A stretch of 64,000 bases of DNA from the NCBI RefSeq assembly GCF_011290505.1, contig NZ_JAANPV010000003.1, positions 186,001 through 250,000 of the forward strand, read 5' to 3'. Below are positions 34,834 through 43,608 of the stretch, one piece after another. The stretch comes from Paenalcaligenes suwonensis. GTDB taxonomy: Bacteria > Pseudomonadota > Gammaproteobacteria > Burkholderiales > Burkholderiaceae_B. Each line of letters opens with the position of its first letter. The first letter of the stretch is position 1. The notes below the pieces were generated by a model. The model was not told where the DNA came from. It saw only the letters and a list, made by a program, of their open reading frames with translations, and made no database searches. A program made the position numbers and the translations under genes.

Positions 34834-35819
34834 AACGCCTCCTCGTACAACCAGCAACTTACTTTTCGGTTTCCTATCTGCACTTGCTCGGGACGCTCTT
34901 GATGACAACGCGCCGTTGCCTGTGGGCAGCGCGGTGCAAAAGCACAACCTGGTAAGGGAGCAAACACCGATGGCGGCTGCCCTTCTATAGAGAACAAGCG
35001 CTCATCCCTACTGGATACATCGGGCACTGATTTCAACAACGCTTGGGTATACGGGTGTAAAGGCTTATCGAACAGCTCGCCAGTTTCTGCCAGCTCTACG
35101 ATGCGCCCTGCGTACATTACCGCAACCCGATCACACATTCGGGTTACCACACCAAAGTCGTGCGTCACCAGCAAAACACCCAACCCTGCCTCGTTTTGCA
35201 ATTGTTTTAACAGTGCCAAAAACTCTTCCTGCACAGTCACATCTAATGCCGTGGTAGGCTCGTCGGCAATAATGACTTGGGGATTCCCCGCCATCGCCAT
35301 CGCCCCCACTACACGCTGTCGCATGCCGCCACTGAAATGATGCGGGTAGGCTTTTAAGCCCTCTGCTGGATTAGGAATACGCACCTTCTCTAGCAGCTCA
35401 CAGGCCGCCGAATGCAACGCCTCACCCTGCAATTGCCTATGCAGTATCAACGCTTCATTCATCTGCTCGCCAATGGTGAGTACCGGGTTCAACGCTCGCA
35501 TAGGGTCTTGCAGAATCATGGCAATATGCTTACCCCGGTAGGAGCGCAATTCGTCATCGCTCATCTTGAGTAAATCGTTGCCATTAAAGAGAGCTTTCCC
35601 CCCCGTTACTTTAGAAGCCGGTTGCGGGTTTAATCGCAGTACCGATAAGCAGGTCAAACTTTTCCCAGAACCCGACTCGCCTACCAAACCTAAGGTTTGG
35701 CCAGCGTACAGCTCGAAGCTCACATCGTTTACGGCATAGCCCACACCACGTTTGCTGTAGAGCCGTGTTTGTAAATTTTCTACCGCCAAAACAGGCGCTG
35801 ATTTATGTTGTGTAGTCAT
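34830..35819 (-). CDS. Oligopeptide-type ABC ATPase, DppD-like
   Basis: A 329-residue ATPase with Walker A GESGSGKSL at 47-55, signature FSGGMRQRVVGAMA, Walker B VIIADEPTTALD, VTHDFGVV and the C-terminal GCAFAPRCPQATARC Cys set. The start at 35819 lies next to the DppC-like stop (35821), giving coupling. It forms a heterodimer with the DppF-like ATPase to drive the importer. Confidence 0.9.
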   Translation of the reverse strand: MTTQHKSAPVLAVENLQTRLYSKRGVGYAVNDVSFELYAGQTLGLVGESGSGKSLTCLSVLRLNPQPASKVTGGKALFNGNDLLKMSDDELRSYRGKHIAMILQDPMRALNPVLTIGEQMNEALILHRQLQGEALHSAACELLEKVRIPNPAEGLKAYPHHFSGGMRQRVVGAMAMAGNPQVIIADEPTTALDVTVQEEFLALLKQLQNEAGLGVLLVTHDFGVVTRMCDRVAVMYAGRIVELAETGELFDKPLHPYTQALLKSVPDVSSRDERLFSIEGQPPSVFAPLPGCAFAPRCPQATARCHQERPEQVQIGNRKVSCWLYEEAL

Positions 35820-35820
35820 G

Positions 35821-36717
35821 TCAGATATTCCGCAACTGAGGATCAAGCACGTCACGCACCCAATCGCCTACTAGGTTGTAGGAGAACACCACAAACAAAA
35901 TGGCTAACCCAGGCATAGTGGAAATCCACCATGCTGACTCCACATAATCCAAGCCTTCAGCAACCATCCCACCCCATGTAGGAGTAGGCGGTGGCACCCC
36001 CGCCCCCAGGAAGGTCAACGAGGCTTCAACGATAATGGCCCAACCCACCTGCAGCGTTGCCAATACCAACAAGGTGTTCGCGACGTTGGGCAAAATGTGT
36101 CTAAACACAATACGGAAACCACCCGCACCCGCTACTCTGGCCAACAACACAAAGTCTCTGTCTTTAAGCGCGAGCACATCACCCCGTACCAAGCGGGCAA
36201 AACGCGCCCACAACACCAACGCCAGCACAATCACCACCACCCAGAAGCTAGGGCCTACAGTGACGGCCAATACCAAGGCCAACAAAATACTAGGAAAGGC
36301 CAAGAAACCATCGGCGGTACGCATAATCAAGGCATCTACCCAGCCACCACGGTAGCCAGCTAATAACCCCAACCCCGTTCCCAAAGCACCACCCAACACA
36401 ATGGTCACAATGGCAATACTGAGGGACACCTGTGTGCCTAAAATAATGCGGCTAAGTACATCACGGCCTAAACGATCTGTGCCTAATGGGTATGTCCAAT
36501 CCCCACCCTCTAGGAACACCGGCGCACGCAATGCGGCAGCAGGGTTAATAGCCAGTGGATCATGCAAGACTAAGTAGTCCGCAAACAATGCCACCAACAT
36601 CGTGATCAGCACCATCAACAACCCCACCCACGGGGCTTTGCTTTGCCGTATCTGCGTGATGATTTTTCGTAGTCGGCCTACAGGGGCCGTATTTTGAGTA
36701 ATAGAGGCTTGCATCAT
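35821..36717 (-). CDS. Oligopeptide-type ABC permease, DppC-like
   Basis: A 298-residue inner-membrane permease with an N-terminal OppC-type helix (about 30-52), the HDPLAINPA loop, and five further helices. The coupling loop reads ARVAGAGGFRIVFRHILPN. It pairs with the DppB-like permease, whose stop it overlaps by one base. The C-terminal DVLDPQLRNI ending is standard for the family. Confidence 0.9.
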   Translation of the reverse strand: MMQASITQNTAPVGRLRKIITQIRQSKAPWVGLLMVLITMLVALFADYLVLHDPLAINPAAALRAPVFLEGGDWTYPLGTDRLGRDVLSRIILGTQVSLSIAIVTIVLGGALGTGLGLLAGYRGGWVDALIMRTADGFLAFPSILLALVLAVTVGPSFWVVVIVLALVLWARFARLVRGDVLALKDRDFVLLARVAGAGGFRIVFRHILPNVANTLLVLATLQVGWAIIVEASLTFLGAGVPPPTPTWGGMVAEGLDYVESAWWISTMPGLAILFVVFSYNLVGDWVRDVLDPQLRNI

Positions 36718-37631
36718 CAGCTCCGTACACGTGGATCAATCAGGCCATAGGCCAAATCCACCAAAAAGTTGATACCCACAATTAAAACGGTGTAGACCAG
36801 CACCGACAGCTGTAGCACAGGGAAATCACGCCACAACGTCGACTCATAGGCGAGATACCCCAACCCTGGCCAACCAAACACCACCTCAATTACCACCCCT
36901 GACGCGATAATCACGCCGTACATAAAGCCAATGAATGTGACAACAGGAATCAACGCATTACGCAACGCATGTTTCCACACCACTTTGTTTTCTTTCAGGC
37001 CTTTGGCACGCGCCAACTTCACAAACTCGGCACCCAATACCTCTAACATCGAAGAGCGCAGCAACCGTACAATCCCGGCACTAATACTCCAGCCCAACAC
37101 TAGACTAGGCAGTACAAAGTGCTTCCACGAGCCTGCTCCCGAGCTGGGCAACCACCGCAGATGCACTGCAAAAATCAGTATCAACATCACACTTAGCCAG
37201 AAAGCCGGCGTAGATTGCCCCAACAAGGCAAAGCTCATGCTGAACTTATCCCACCCTTTTCCTCGGTTGGTGGCCGCTAATACTCCTAGCGGAATACTAA
37301 TAATGATGGCAACTAACAACCCCGAGGTCGCCAAAATCAGCGTGCGGCCTATACGTTCAAACACCAGTTCTGTAGCGGGAGCCCCCGTTCGTATAGAACG
37401 CCCGAAATCCCCTTGAATCGCATCACCCAAAAAGATCAAATACTGCTGAGCAATAGGTTTATCCAACCCCATACGCTCTATGTATTCCGTACGCTCAGCC
37501 GGTGTAGAGTCGGCCGGCAACACCAAGTCAGCAGGGCTACCAGAAGAACGCGCCAATACAAAAATAATGAGGCTAGTCATCAATACCGTCATGAACGCCT
37601 GAAACAGACGAACCAGAATTAACTTAATCAT
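36717..37631 (-). CDS. Oligopeptide-type ABC permease, DppB-like
   Basis: A 304-residue inner-membrane permease with six helices, the DppB-type start (IKLILVRLFQAFMTVLMTSL) and the coupling loop ARAKGLKENKVVWKHALRNA. The C-terminal GLIDPRVRS ending fits the family. It overlaps the stop of the upstream binding-protein gene by four bases. Confidence 0.9.
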   Translation of the reverse strand: MIKLILVRLFQAFMTVLMTSLIIFVLARSSGSPADLVLPADSTPAERTEYIERMGLDKPIAQQYLIFLGDAIQGDFGRSIRTGAPATELVFERIGRTLILATSGLLVAIIISIPLGVLAATNRGKGWDKFSMSFALLGQSTPAFWLSVMLILIFAVHLRWLPSSGAGSWKHFVLPSLVLGWSISAGIVRLLRSSMLEVLGAEFVKLARAKGLKENKVVWKHALRNALIPVVTFIGFMYGVIIASGVVIEVVFGWPGLGYLAYESTLWRDFPVLQLSVLVYTVLIVGINFLVDLAYGLIDPRVRS

Positions 37632-39109
37632 CGTCGCTCCCCTTCTGTAGCGAACTGATGTGGTGGTGCCATCTGGGTATCCAGCTTTTTCACACCACTC
37701 AGATCTATGCCACCACTGGGATGTGGTGTGAACCCTGTGACCAGAGGCGACCAGCCCACCATATTGTCCATGGCGAATAACGAGAAAAATGGCAGCTCCG
37801 CCTGAACCTTATGTTGAATACGTGCATAACTTTGGCGGCGTTTCTGGCCATCTACCTCCCCCCTAACACCATCAATCAAGGCATCCATTTCTGCGCAGGT
37901 ATACCCCCCCGCATTAAAGCCACCTTGACTATGCAACTCGCGCCCCAACAACGTATCCAGATGCGGTCTAGCGGGCGTTCCTTGCAAACAAATATCCCAA
38001 CCACCACGCAGATACATATACGGCCACCATGGTGGGTCGTCATAGCCAGTGAACTGCACCGTTAGCCCTACAGCACGCAAGTCGTTACCTACGTGTTCCG
38101 CCACCAGCGAGAAAGGCGCTGTATTGGTAGTCACCATACGAAACACCTGACTGCTATCAATACCCGCTTCTGCTAATAACTGACGAGCTCGCTCTGGTTT
38201 GTATTCAATAGGGTCTGTGGCGACAAAAAATGGGTCTGCTGCAGCTAACATGCCATCCACCACCTCACCCGAACCACCAGTGACAGCCTGCATTAAGGCT
38301 TCGCGGTTCACTGCATGCGCCAACGCCAAACGCACCTTAGGGTCTTGCAATACGCTGCCCGCACGGCAGTTGAAATACATCACACTGCGATGCTTAGAGG
38401 CTGTTAACTGAGCATGTAATACGCCATCTGCTTCTAGCGCTGCCGCAGCAGAGGTGGGCACACTTTCTACTATGTCTATATCGCCTTGCCGAATGCGGGC
38501 TAAACGCTGCTCTACTCCGGGGGCGAATTCCAAATACACTTCGTCCACATCAGGCGCAGCATGTGGCCCCTGATAACCATCAAAACGGCTGAGCAGTACG
38601 TGGCTTCCTCGTTGCCATGCTTGCAAGCGCAATGGCCCTGTGCCACAGGGCTGATCATAGGTGTCGTCCACGATGTAGGTACGCCATGCCAAGTTCGGCA
38701 GAAAAGCCTCGTTAGGACGTTTCAACACGAACTCTAGTTCATGGTCATTCAGAACATGAATGGCTTCAATATCCTGATAATCACGCGTCAGCAGACTATC
38801 TACTGCCCCACTGAACAAGCGTGTAAAGTTCCATGCCACTTTGCGCGCATCACAGGCGCTGCCATTGTGAAACGTCAACCCAGGACGTAGCTGAAAGCGG
38901 TATCTGCACAAATCGTCTGACACGCTCCAACTTTGCGCCAAATCGGGCACCAACCTTCCATCAAAATCCTGCTTCAGCAAACCTTGGCAGGTGAGGCGCA
39001 AAATAGCCGTAGAACTGCTTGAGTCTGAGTTAAACCCATTGGGTACCAACGCTATAGTTTCGTGCTTAAGCAATACCCTCAAACGGCGTGCTTTTTTGTC
39101 TCTTTCCAT
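37628..39109 (-). CDS. SBP_bac_5-family binding protein without a visible signal peptide (copy C)
   Basis: A 493-residue protein of the same superfamily as copies A and B but only distantly similar. It has LVPDLAQSWSVSDD, LTFHNGSACDARKVAWNF and a C-terminal half of the family type. With the start at 39109, backed by GGGGAG six bases upstream, the binding domain begins at about residue 9 and no signal peptide is present. An upstream frame to 39256 (GTG) would add a hydrophobic stretch but would run through the operator palindrome and has no clear ribosome site. It is the first gene of the operon and overlaps the DppB-like gene. Confidence 0.78.
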   Translation of the reverse strand: MERDKKARRLRVLLKHETIALVPNGFNSDSSSSTAILRLTCQGLLKQDFDGRLVPDLAQSWSVSDDLCRYRFQLRPGLTFHNGSACDARKVAWNFTRLFSGAVDSLLTRDYQDIEAIHVLNDHELEFVLKRPNEAFLPNLAWRTYIVDDTYDQPCGTGPLRLQAWQRGSHVLLSRFDGYQGPHAAPDVDEVYLEFAPGVEQRLARIRQGDIDIVESVPTSAAAALEADGVLHAQLTASKHRSVMYFNCRAGSVLQDPKVRLALAHAVNREALMQAVTGGSGEVVDGMLAAADPFFVATDPIEYKPERARQLLAEAGIDSSQVFRMVTTNTAPFSLVAEHVGNDLRAVGLTVQFTGYDDPPWWPYMYLRGGWDICLQGTPARPHLDTLLGRELHSQGGFNAGGYTCAEMDALIDGVRGEVDGQKRRQSYARIQHKVQAELPFFSLFAMDNMVGWSPLVTGFTPHPSGGIDLSGVKKLDTQMAPPHQFATEGERR

Positions 39110-39140
39110 CCTTACTCCCCATCGCACTTTCATGTATTTT

Positions 39141-39154
39141 CTTGGTATACCAAG
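39141..39154. promoter_or_regulatory. GntR/FCD-type operator palindrome upstream of the ureide operon
   Basis: CTTGGTATACCAAG is a perfect 14-base palindrome that fits the FCD-regulator pattern TnGTnnACnA. It lies 32 bases before the first gene, where a repressor would block the promoter or leader. The GntR gene of the same operon (28288-28962) is the obvious candidate to bind it. Confidence 0.65.
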
Positions 39155-39280
39155 ATTACACCAAAAAAATTTGAGCTGGAAAATAAAACGGATCAGGAAA
39201 ACCCTTACCACACATAACCTATTAATTATTAACAAGTTCCCATGACTAACAAGCACGACAACCGCGTTAAAAATAGGCGA

Positions 39281-39321
39281 AAAAAAAACGCCTGAATCGG
39301 CGTTAACCGTATTCAGGCGTT
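39281..39321 (-). terminator. Terminator after speDE
   Basis: On the minus strand the stem AACGCCTGAAT/ATTCAGGCGTT, with a 13-base loop that can pair further, is followed by a run of T. It separates speDE from the downstream ureide operon. Confidence 0.8.
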
Positions 39322-39370
39322 TAGATACTGCTGCTTTTTTTGTAATAAGCCTATTGGCTTATCTACCTAC

Positions 39371-40627
39371 TTAAGCTTCTGTGGTTACCAGTTCAGGCAC
39401 CAAGTTTTTATAGTAGTTAGGCAACGCAAAAAGCGCACCATGTATTTCACTGTTGTAGTACTGCAAGTCGGTAATATCACGGTCTACCAAGCGTTGCTCT
39501 ATGACCTCGGCAGCCACAGTTTTAGGTGCCAAGCTATCTGACACCACAACCAAGCCCCAGTACGCACCGTACAAGGGGATATGCAGACCAAACGGGCTGA
39601 CTTGCTCAAACACGGTACCCAGCTTGTTAAGCATGCTGCTGATTTGTTCTGGCTCGTAGAATGGTGCACCGATGTGCAACACTACCGCACCACCAGGTTT
39701 CAGCACCGCTTTACAGGACTCGAAAAACTCAATGGTGTACAGCGGACCGGCTGGTGTTTCAGGGTCGGTAAGGTCTAACAGCACTACATCAAAGCGTTGC
39801 TCGGTGGTGCGTACAAATTCGGCACCGTCGCCAACCAACACCTTCGCACGCGGGCTATCTAAAGCACCACGGTTAATGCTGGTCAGATGCTTACGCGCTA
39901 CTTCAATCACATCACCGTCTAAATCTACCAAGGTGGCTTGTTGAACGGTATCGTGCTTCAGCACTTCTTCCAATGCACCACCATCACCACCGCCAATAAT
40001 CAGCACTGAACGTGGATCTGGATGACTTAGCATGGCGGGGTGCACCAGCGCTTCATGGTAGAAGAATTCTTCGTTCTCGGCTGTCATTAAACAGCCATCC
40101 AAGCGCAGCGTCGTGCCTAGCTCTGGAGAATCCAGCAATTCTAAGTATTGGTATTGCGTTTGTTTGGCCAGCAAACGTTCTGGGAAACGGAAGCCATACA
40201 CCGCGTGTTGGTTCAGGTTTTCCAGCAACAATTCGCCACTGCCCACGGGGCCATGCTCGTCGCCACGCAACAGGTTGTTGCGTTGTACTTGGCCGGGCTT
40301 AAAGGCCTCAATTAAGCCATCGATTAACAACTGTGCTTTGGCCGAGTTGTCTGAACTAAAGTTGCAAACATACACGTCTAACGTCACACCCGCCCGTTCA
40401 GGCCAAGTATGCAACGCTAAATGGGACTCTGCTAAAAGCAACGTTCCCGTTACGCCACCAGGTTCACCTTGATACTCAGGAAAGGTTACCCATTTCTCAC
40501 CTACGATGGTAAGCGTGGACTGCTCTGTCAGTTGACGACACAAAGCGGCTAAAGCGTCTTCGTCTACGAAGAACGCGCGGTCACCAGCGCACTGGTACAA
40601 ATCTGCTGTAAGGTGCAGGCCTTGCAT
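39371..40627 (-). CDS. speDE: Fused S-adenosylmethionine decarboxylase-spermidine synthase
   Basis: A 418-residue two-domain enzyme. Residues 1-120 are a class 1b AdoMet decarboxylase: self-cleavage occurs before Ser68 (AESHLALHTWPE) to give the pyruvoyl group, with His73 and Cys88 as the catalytic partners. Residues about 130-415 are a SpeE-type aminopropyltransferase with IGGGDGGALEEVL, DLDGDVIEVARKHL, DLTDPETPAG and YYNSEIHGALFALP. It makes decarboxylated AdoMet and passes it to putrescine in one chain. The ATG at 40627 follows AAGGAG by ten bases; the longer frame lacks support. Fusions of this kind are known but uncommon. Confidence 0.9.
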   Translation of the reverse strand: MQGLHLTADLYQCAGDRAFFVDEDALAALCRQLTEQSTLTIVGEKWVTFPEYQGEPGGVTGTLLLAESHLALHTWPERAGVTLDVYVCNFSSDNSAKAQLLIDGLIEAFKPGQVQRNNLLRGDEHGPVGSGELLLENLNQHAVYGFRFPERLLAKQTQYQYLELLDSPELGTTLRLDGCLMTAENEEFFYHEALVHPAMLSHPDPRSVLIIGGGDGGALEEVLKHDTVQQATLVDLDGDVIEVARKHLTSINRGALDSPRAKVLVGDGAEFVRTTEQRFDVVLLDLTDPETPAGPLYTIEFFESCKAVLKPGGAVVLHIGAPFYEPEQISSMLNKLGTVFEQVSPFGLHIPLYGAYWGLVVVSDSLAPKTVAAEVIEQRLVDRDITDLQYYNSEIHGALFALPNYYKNLVPELVTTEA

Positions 40628-40895
40628 AAGACAATCGCTCCTTGGGGAAAGGAATCCAACCCGAGGATGGGCTGAAAAAAGGCCGAAGCCAGCCGCTAGA
40701 TCGCTAACATTGGCTTCACGTGAAAAACACATCACTATACAACAACATATAGCGAAATAAATATAAGTTTATTCAAAAAAAACAGCTTAACAGCAATTAC
40801 ATTCTTTTCCGTTGGAAATAGGATGCAATAACCGTAAATAAGCCTCAGATATTGCAAGTTAGGGGGAGCAATTCCCCCATAACTTTTAAGGGTGT

Positions 40896-41462
40896 TTAGC
40901 CCTGTATCGCGCTGTATAGGGCGATTACACCCAAAACCAAGAACACACAGGCCGCTATGGCATGCACCATTTTGACGGGTAAGCGTTCTGCTAATTTTTG
41001 ACCAATGAAAATAGCGGGCACGTTAGCAATCATCATGCCTAATGTAGTACCTATCACTACCGACCAGAAGGCTTCGTATTGAGCCGCCAATGCCACGGTT
41101 GCCAACTGCGTTTTATCGCCCATTTCGGCAATAAAAAAGGTACAGACAGTGGTGACGAAAATACCGTGGCGTGCAGTGATACTGGTGTCCTCATCCAGCT
41201 TATCTGGAATCAACATCCAGCCCGCCATCACTAAGAAAGAAATCGCCAATATCCACGTTAAGACTTGTGGATTAAGGGCATCAGATAACCAGGCTCCCAA
41301 ACCGCCCGCCAAACCGTGGTTCAGCAGTGTTGCTACCAGCACACCGGCAATAATGGGTAAGGGTCGTTTGAATCGTGCGGCAAGAATAAATGCCAAGAGT
41401 TGGGTTTTATCACCGATTTCGGCTAACGCGACTATACCGGTAGAAACAAGAAAAGCCTGCAT
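40896..41462 (-). CDS. UPF0016/GDT1-family manganese exporter
   Basis: A 188-residue inner-membrane protein with six helices in two repeats, each with the family signature: AEIGDKTQLLAFIL in the first and AEMGDKTQLATVAL in the second. Related bacterial proteins (MneA type) export Mn(II). A yybP-ykoY riboswitch precedes the gene, which fits manganese-induced expression. It forms its own unit, divergent from azoR. Confidence 0.9.
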   Translation of the reverse strand: MQAFLVSTGIVALAEIGDKTQLLAFILAARFKRPLPIIAGVLVATLLNHGLAGGLGAWLSDALNPQVLTWILAISFLVMAGWMLIPDKLDEDTSITARHGIFVTTVCTFFIAEMGDKTQLATVALAAQYEAFWSVVIGTTLGMMIANVPAIFIGQKLAERLPVKMVHAIAACVFLVLGVIALYSAIQG

Positions 41463-41494
41463 GATACATATTCCTGGCCGGATTTAGGACGATT

Positions 41495-41635
41495 GACTAC
41501 GCCACCCCTCCGGCCATTCCGGGGATGGTGTAGTCAAAGGTCTTGCCAGGCTATGTGCTGCGCATGCCATGCAAGCGAACTTGCAAGTGTGTTGACATGT
41601 GCCTCTAGAAGAAGAGCGGCTACTCCCCAATGACG
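41495..41635 (-). promoter_or_regulatory. yybP-ykoY manganese riboswitch
   Basis: On the minus strand the leader carries GGGGAGTAGCC (from about 41627), the ATGTCAACA segment and GCCTGGCAAGACCTTTG (ending near 41535), the conserved blocks of the yybP-ykoY motif in the right order. A long imperfect stem (41495-41535, ends GACTAC/GTAGTC) follows, 33 bases before the start codon. It lacks a T run, so control may act on translation or on a non-canonical terminator. Confidence 0.88.
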
Positions 41636-41641
41636 AGCGTC

Positions 41642-41671
41642 ATCATAGCAGCTATTAACCATAAAGACCAA
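41642..41671 (-). promoter_or_regulatory. Promoter of the manganese exporter gene
   Basis: On the minus strand TTGGTC (41666-41671) and an extended -10 TGCTATGAT (TATGAT at 41642-41647) are 18 bases apart. Transcription would begin near 41635, just before the riboswitch. Confidence 0.65.
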
Positions 41672-41794
41672 CCCATGTGGTCTAAAGCCAATTGTTGCCA
41701 TTTAAACAATTACTAATTGATATTGATGATCTAAATCATTACTTTAAAAAATTGCATAATGATCCCATCAAATGACTTATGGGTACTACACATC

Positions 41795-42427
41795 ATGCAA
41801 ACCTTGCTACATATTGACTCCAGCATCAACGGCGACAAATCTGTTTCTCGTCAACTTAGCGCTTTTATCGTTGAGCAGTGGCTGGAACGTCACCCTGATA
41901 CACGTGTTGATTACTTGGACTTGGCTGTATCAGCCCCAAACCACTTAAGCCAAATCGCTATAGGCTTTCGCACACCAGACATGCCCGCCTCAGTACTAGA
42001 AGAAGCCGCTCGTGAAAATGCGGTGTCCGAAGCCCTGGTTAGCCAATTTTTAGCAGCAGATGTGATTGTGTTGGGCGCCCCCTTCTACAACTTCACCATT
42101 GCTAGCCAGCTTAAGGCATGGGTAGACCGCATCTTGCAACCACGTCGCACATTCCACTACACCGCCAATGGCCCTGAAGGCTTGGCAGGTGGTAAAAAAG
42201 TAATTATTGCGTCCTCACGTGGCGGCGTATACAGCATATCTGAGCAAGGCCAAGCCATGGAGCACCAAGAAAGCTTCTTGCGCGTGATCTTCGGCTTCAT
42301 GGGCATTACTGACGTAGAGTTTATTCACGCCGAAGGCACTGCTATGGGCCCTGATGCCGCCACTACGGCTCTGCAAGCCGCTAAAGAAAAAAGCATCGCT
42401 TTGCTAGACAGTATGGCTACTGCCTAA
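41795..42427 (+). CDS. azoR: FMN-dependent NADH-azoreductase
   Basis: A 210-residue flavodoxin-like protein. The start [20 protein letters not shown] binds the FMN phosphate, and [20 protein letters not shown] and SSRGGVYS are family motifs. It reduces quinones and azo compounds with NADH and acts as a homodimer in the cytoplasm. The ATG at 41795 is preferred over 41759, since it fits the family's N-terminus, though the ribosome site is poor. The upstream region is AT rich with no adjacent regulator. Confidence 0.9.
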   Translation: MQTLLHIDSSINGDKSVSRQLSAFIVEQWLERHPDTRVDYLDLAVSAPNHLSQIAIGFRTPDMPASVLEEAARENAVSEALVSQFLAADVIVLGAPFYNFTIASQLKAWVDRILQPRRTFHYTANGPEGLAGGKKVIIASSRGGVYSISEQGQAMEHQESFLRVIFGFMGITDVEFIHAEGTAMGPDAATTALQAAKEKSIALLDSMATA

Positions 42428-42454
42428 CGCATCGTACTGTATGCAACAGCCATC

Positions 42455-42487
42455 AAAAAAGCCTTAGCTAACACCTAAGGCTTTTTT
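42455..42487. terminator. Bidirectional terminator between azoR and the EamA gene
   Basis: AAAAAAGCCTTAG and CTAAGGCTTTTTT arms have a 7-base loop. It serves both convergent genes. Confidence 0.88.
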
Positions 42488-42509
42488 GTAGACCAGCAAT
42501 ACTCGATCA

Positions 42510-43460
42510 CTATACCGTTTGATGACGCTGCCCTCTGCGCATCGCAATGGCAGCAAGAACCATCGCGAAAAAGACCGCGCTTAGCCCTACCATGAACAAT
42601 GGCGACAGCGTATTACCCAGCAACAACACCGATGCCACTATACCGATTAACGGCACACCCAAGGTGAAGTTAGACATACCAAAAGTACTGATACGACGCC
42701 CATATTCAGCAGAAATCACAAAGCACGCCGACGTCGCTACTGGACCAATAAAAAACAATAATTCTACTAAGCGCTGATCAAATGGAATCGCCGTAGGCGT
42801 ACCCTCCAGCACAAATGCAAACCCTGCTAAAGGCACTGTTGCCAGCACCATCTGCCACGGCGCCAATGCCAGCGGCGATGCTGACCAATGGTGTTGTTTG
42901 ACATGCAAAATCACCACAGCCCAACAAATAGCCCCTATCAACAAGAAGGCTGACCCCATTACAGCACCCGGCGCACTCCAGTCCATTTCCCAGGGTGAGC
43001 ATATAGCGGCGATCCCACCCAACCCTACAACCAATGCCAACAATTGCAGACGTGTAGGCACCTGCTTAAACAATAACCAACTGGCCAACACACCCCACAA
43101 TGGCGTGGTATATGCCAACAGCACGGCCCTACTAGTATCCACGTGCGTCATGGCAATCATGCCCAAGCCCGTGAAGGTCATCATCTGCAACAACCCCACG
43201 CTGGCCACAATGGGCCAATCGGCACGCGTAGGCAATCTACATACACCACGCACTATCGCCAATACAAACAAACACAACGCCGCGCTACCAAAGCGTAAGG
43301 CAGCCAGCCACAACGGTGGCACCACATCCAACGCCAATTTTGTCGCTGGCCAGCTTAATCCCCATAGCACCACCATCAGCGTTAGCCATGCAATGGTTCC
43401 TGTTCCCGCTAAGGGATTCGTGGTTTTAGAGGATAAAAGACTGGTAGGTGCGGTGCTCAT
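42510..43460 (-). CDS. EamA-family (DMT) exporter
   Basis: A 316-residue inner-membrane protein with ten hydrophobic segments in two EamA halves (about 20-150 and 170-300), including the WGLSWPATKLAL motif of the first helix pair. Members often export amino acids. It is divergent from an Lrp/AsnC-type regulator 148 bases away, a common arrangement for an amino-acid exporter and its sensor. The ATG at 43460 is preferred to an upstream TTG at 43499. Confidence 0.83.
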   Translation of the reverse strand: MSTAPTSLLSSKTTNPLAGTGTIAWLTLMVVLWGLSWPATKLALDVVPPLWLAALRFGSAALCLFVLAIVRGVCRLPTRADWPIVASVGLLQMMTFTGLGMIAMTHVDTSRAVLLAYTTPLWGVLASWLLFKQVPTRLQLLALVVGLGGIAAICSPWEMDWSAPGAVMGSAFLLIGAICWAVVILHVKQHHWSASPLALAPWQMVLATVPLAGFAFVLEGTPTAIPFDQRLVELLFFIGPVATSACFVISAEYGRRISTFGMSNFTLGVPLIGIVASVLLLGNTLSPLFMVGLSAVFFAMVLAAIAMRRGQRHQTV

Positions 43461-43608
43461 GACTACAGCTAAACGGTTGATTACTAAGGCTATAAACAAG
43501 TGAATAGTCTACTCATTTCCTGGCGAAATTAATCTCCTCATTTACTGATATTTCCCTTAATATAGGTATATCTATCCCATTAACAAAACAAAATAGAAAT
43601 ACTTAACC

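Noticed and set aside
33853-37631. Dipeptide transporter dppBCDF
   Set aside because: The subunits are of this type, but the operon's enzymes do not act on peptides and the receptors are unusual, so gene symbols were withheld.
42898-43503. Long plus-strand open frame (201 codons) antisense to the EamA exporter
   Set aside because: It is a mirror of the minus-strand gene, has low-complexity composition, no ribosome site and no family motif.
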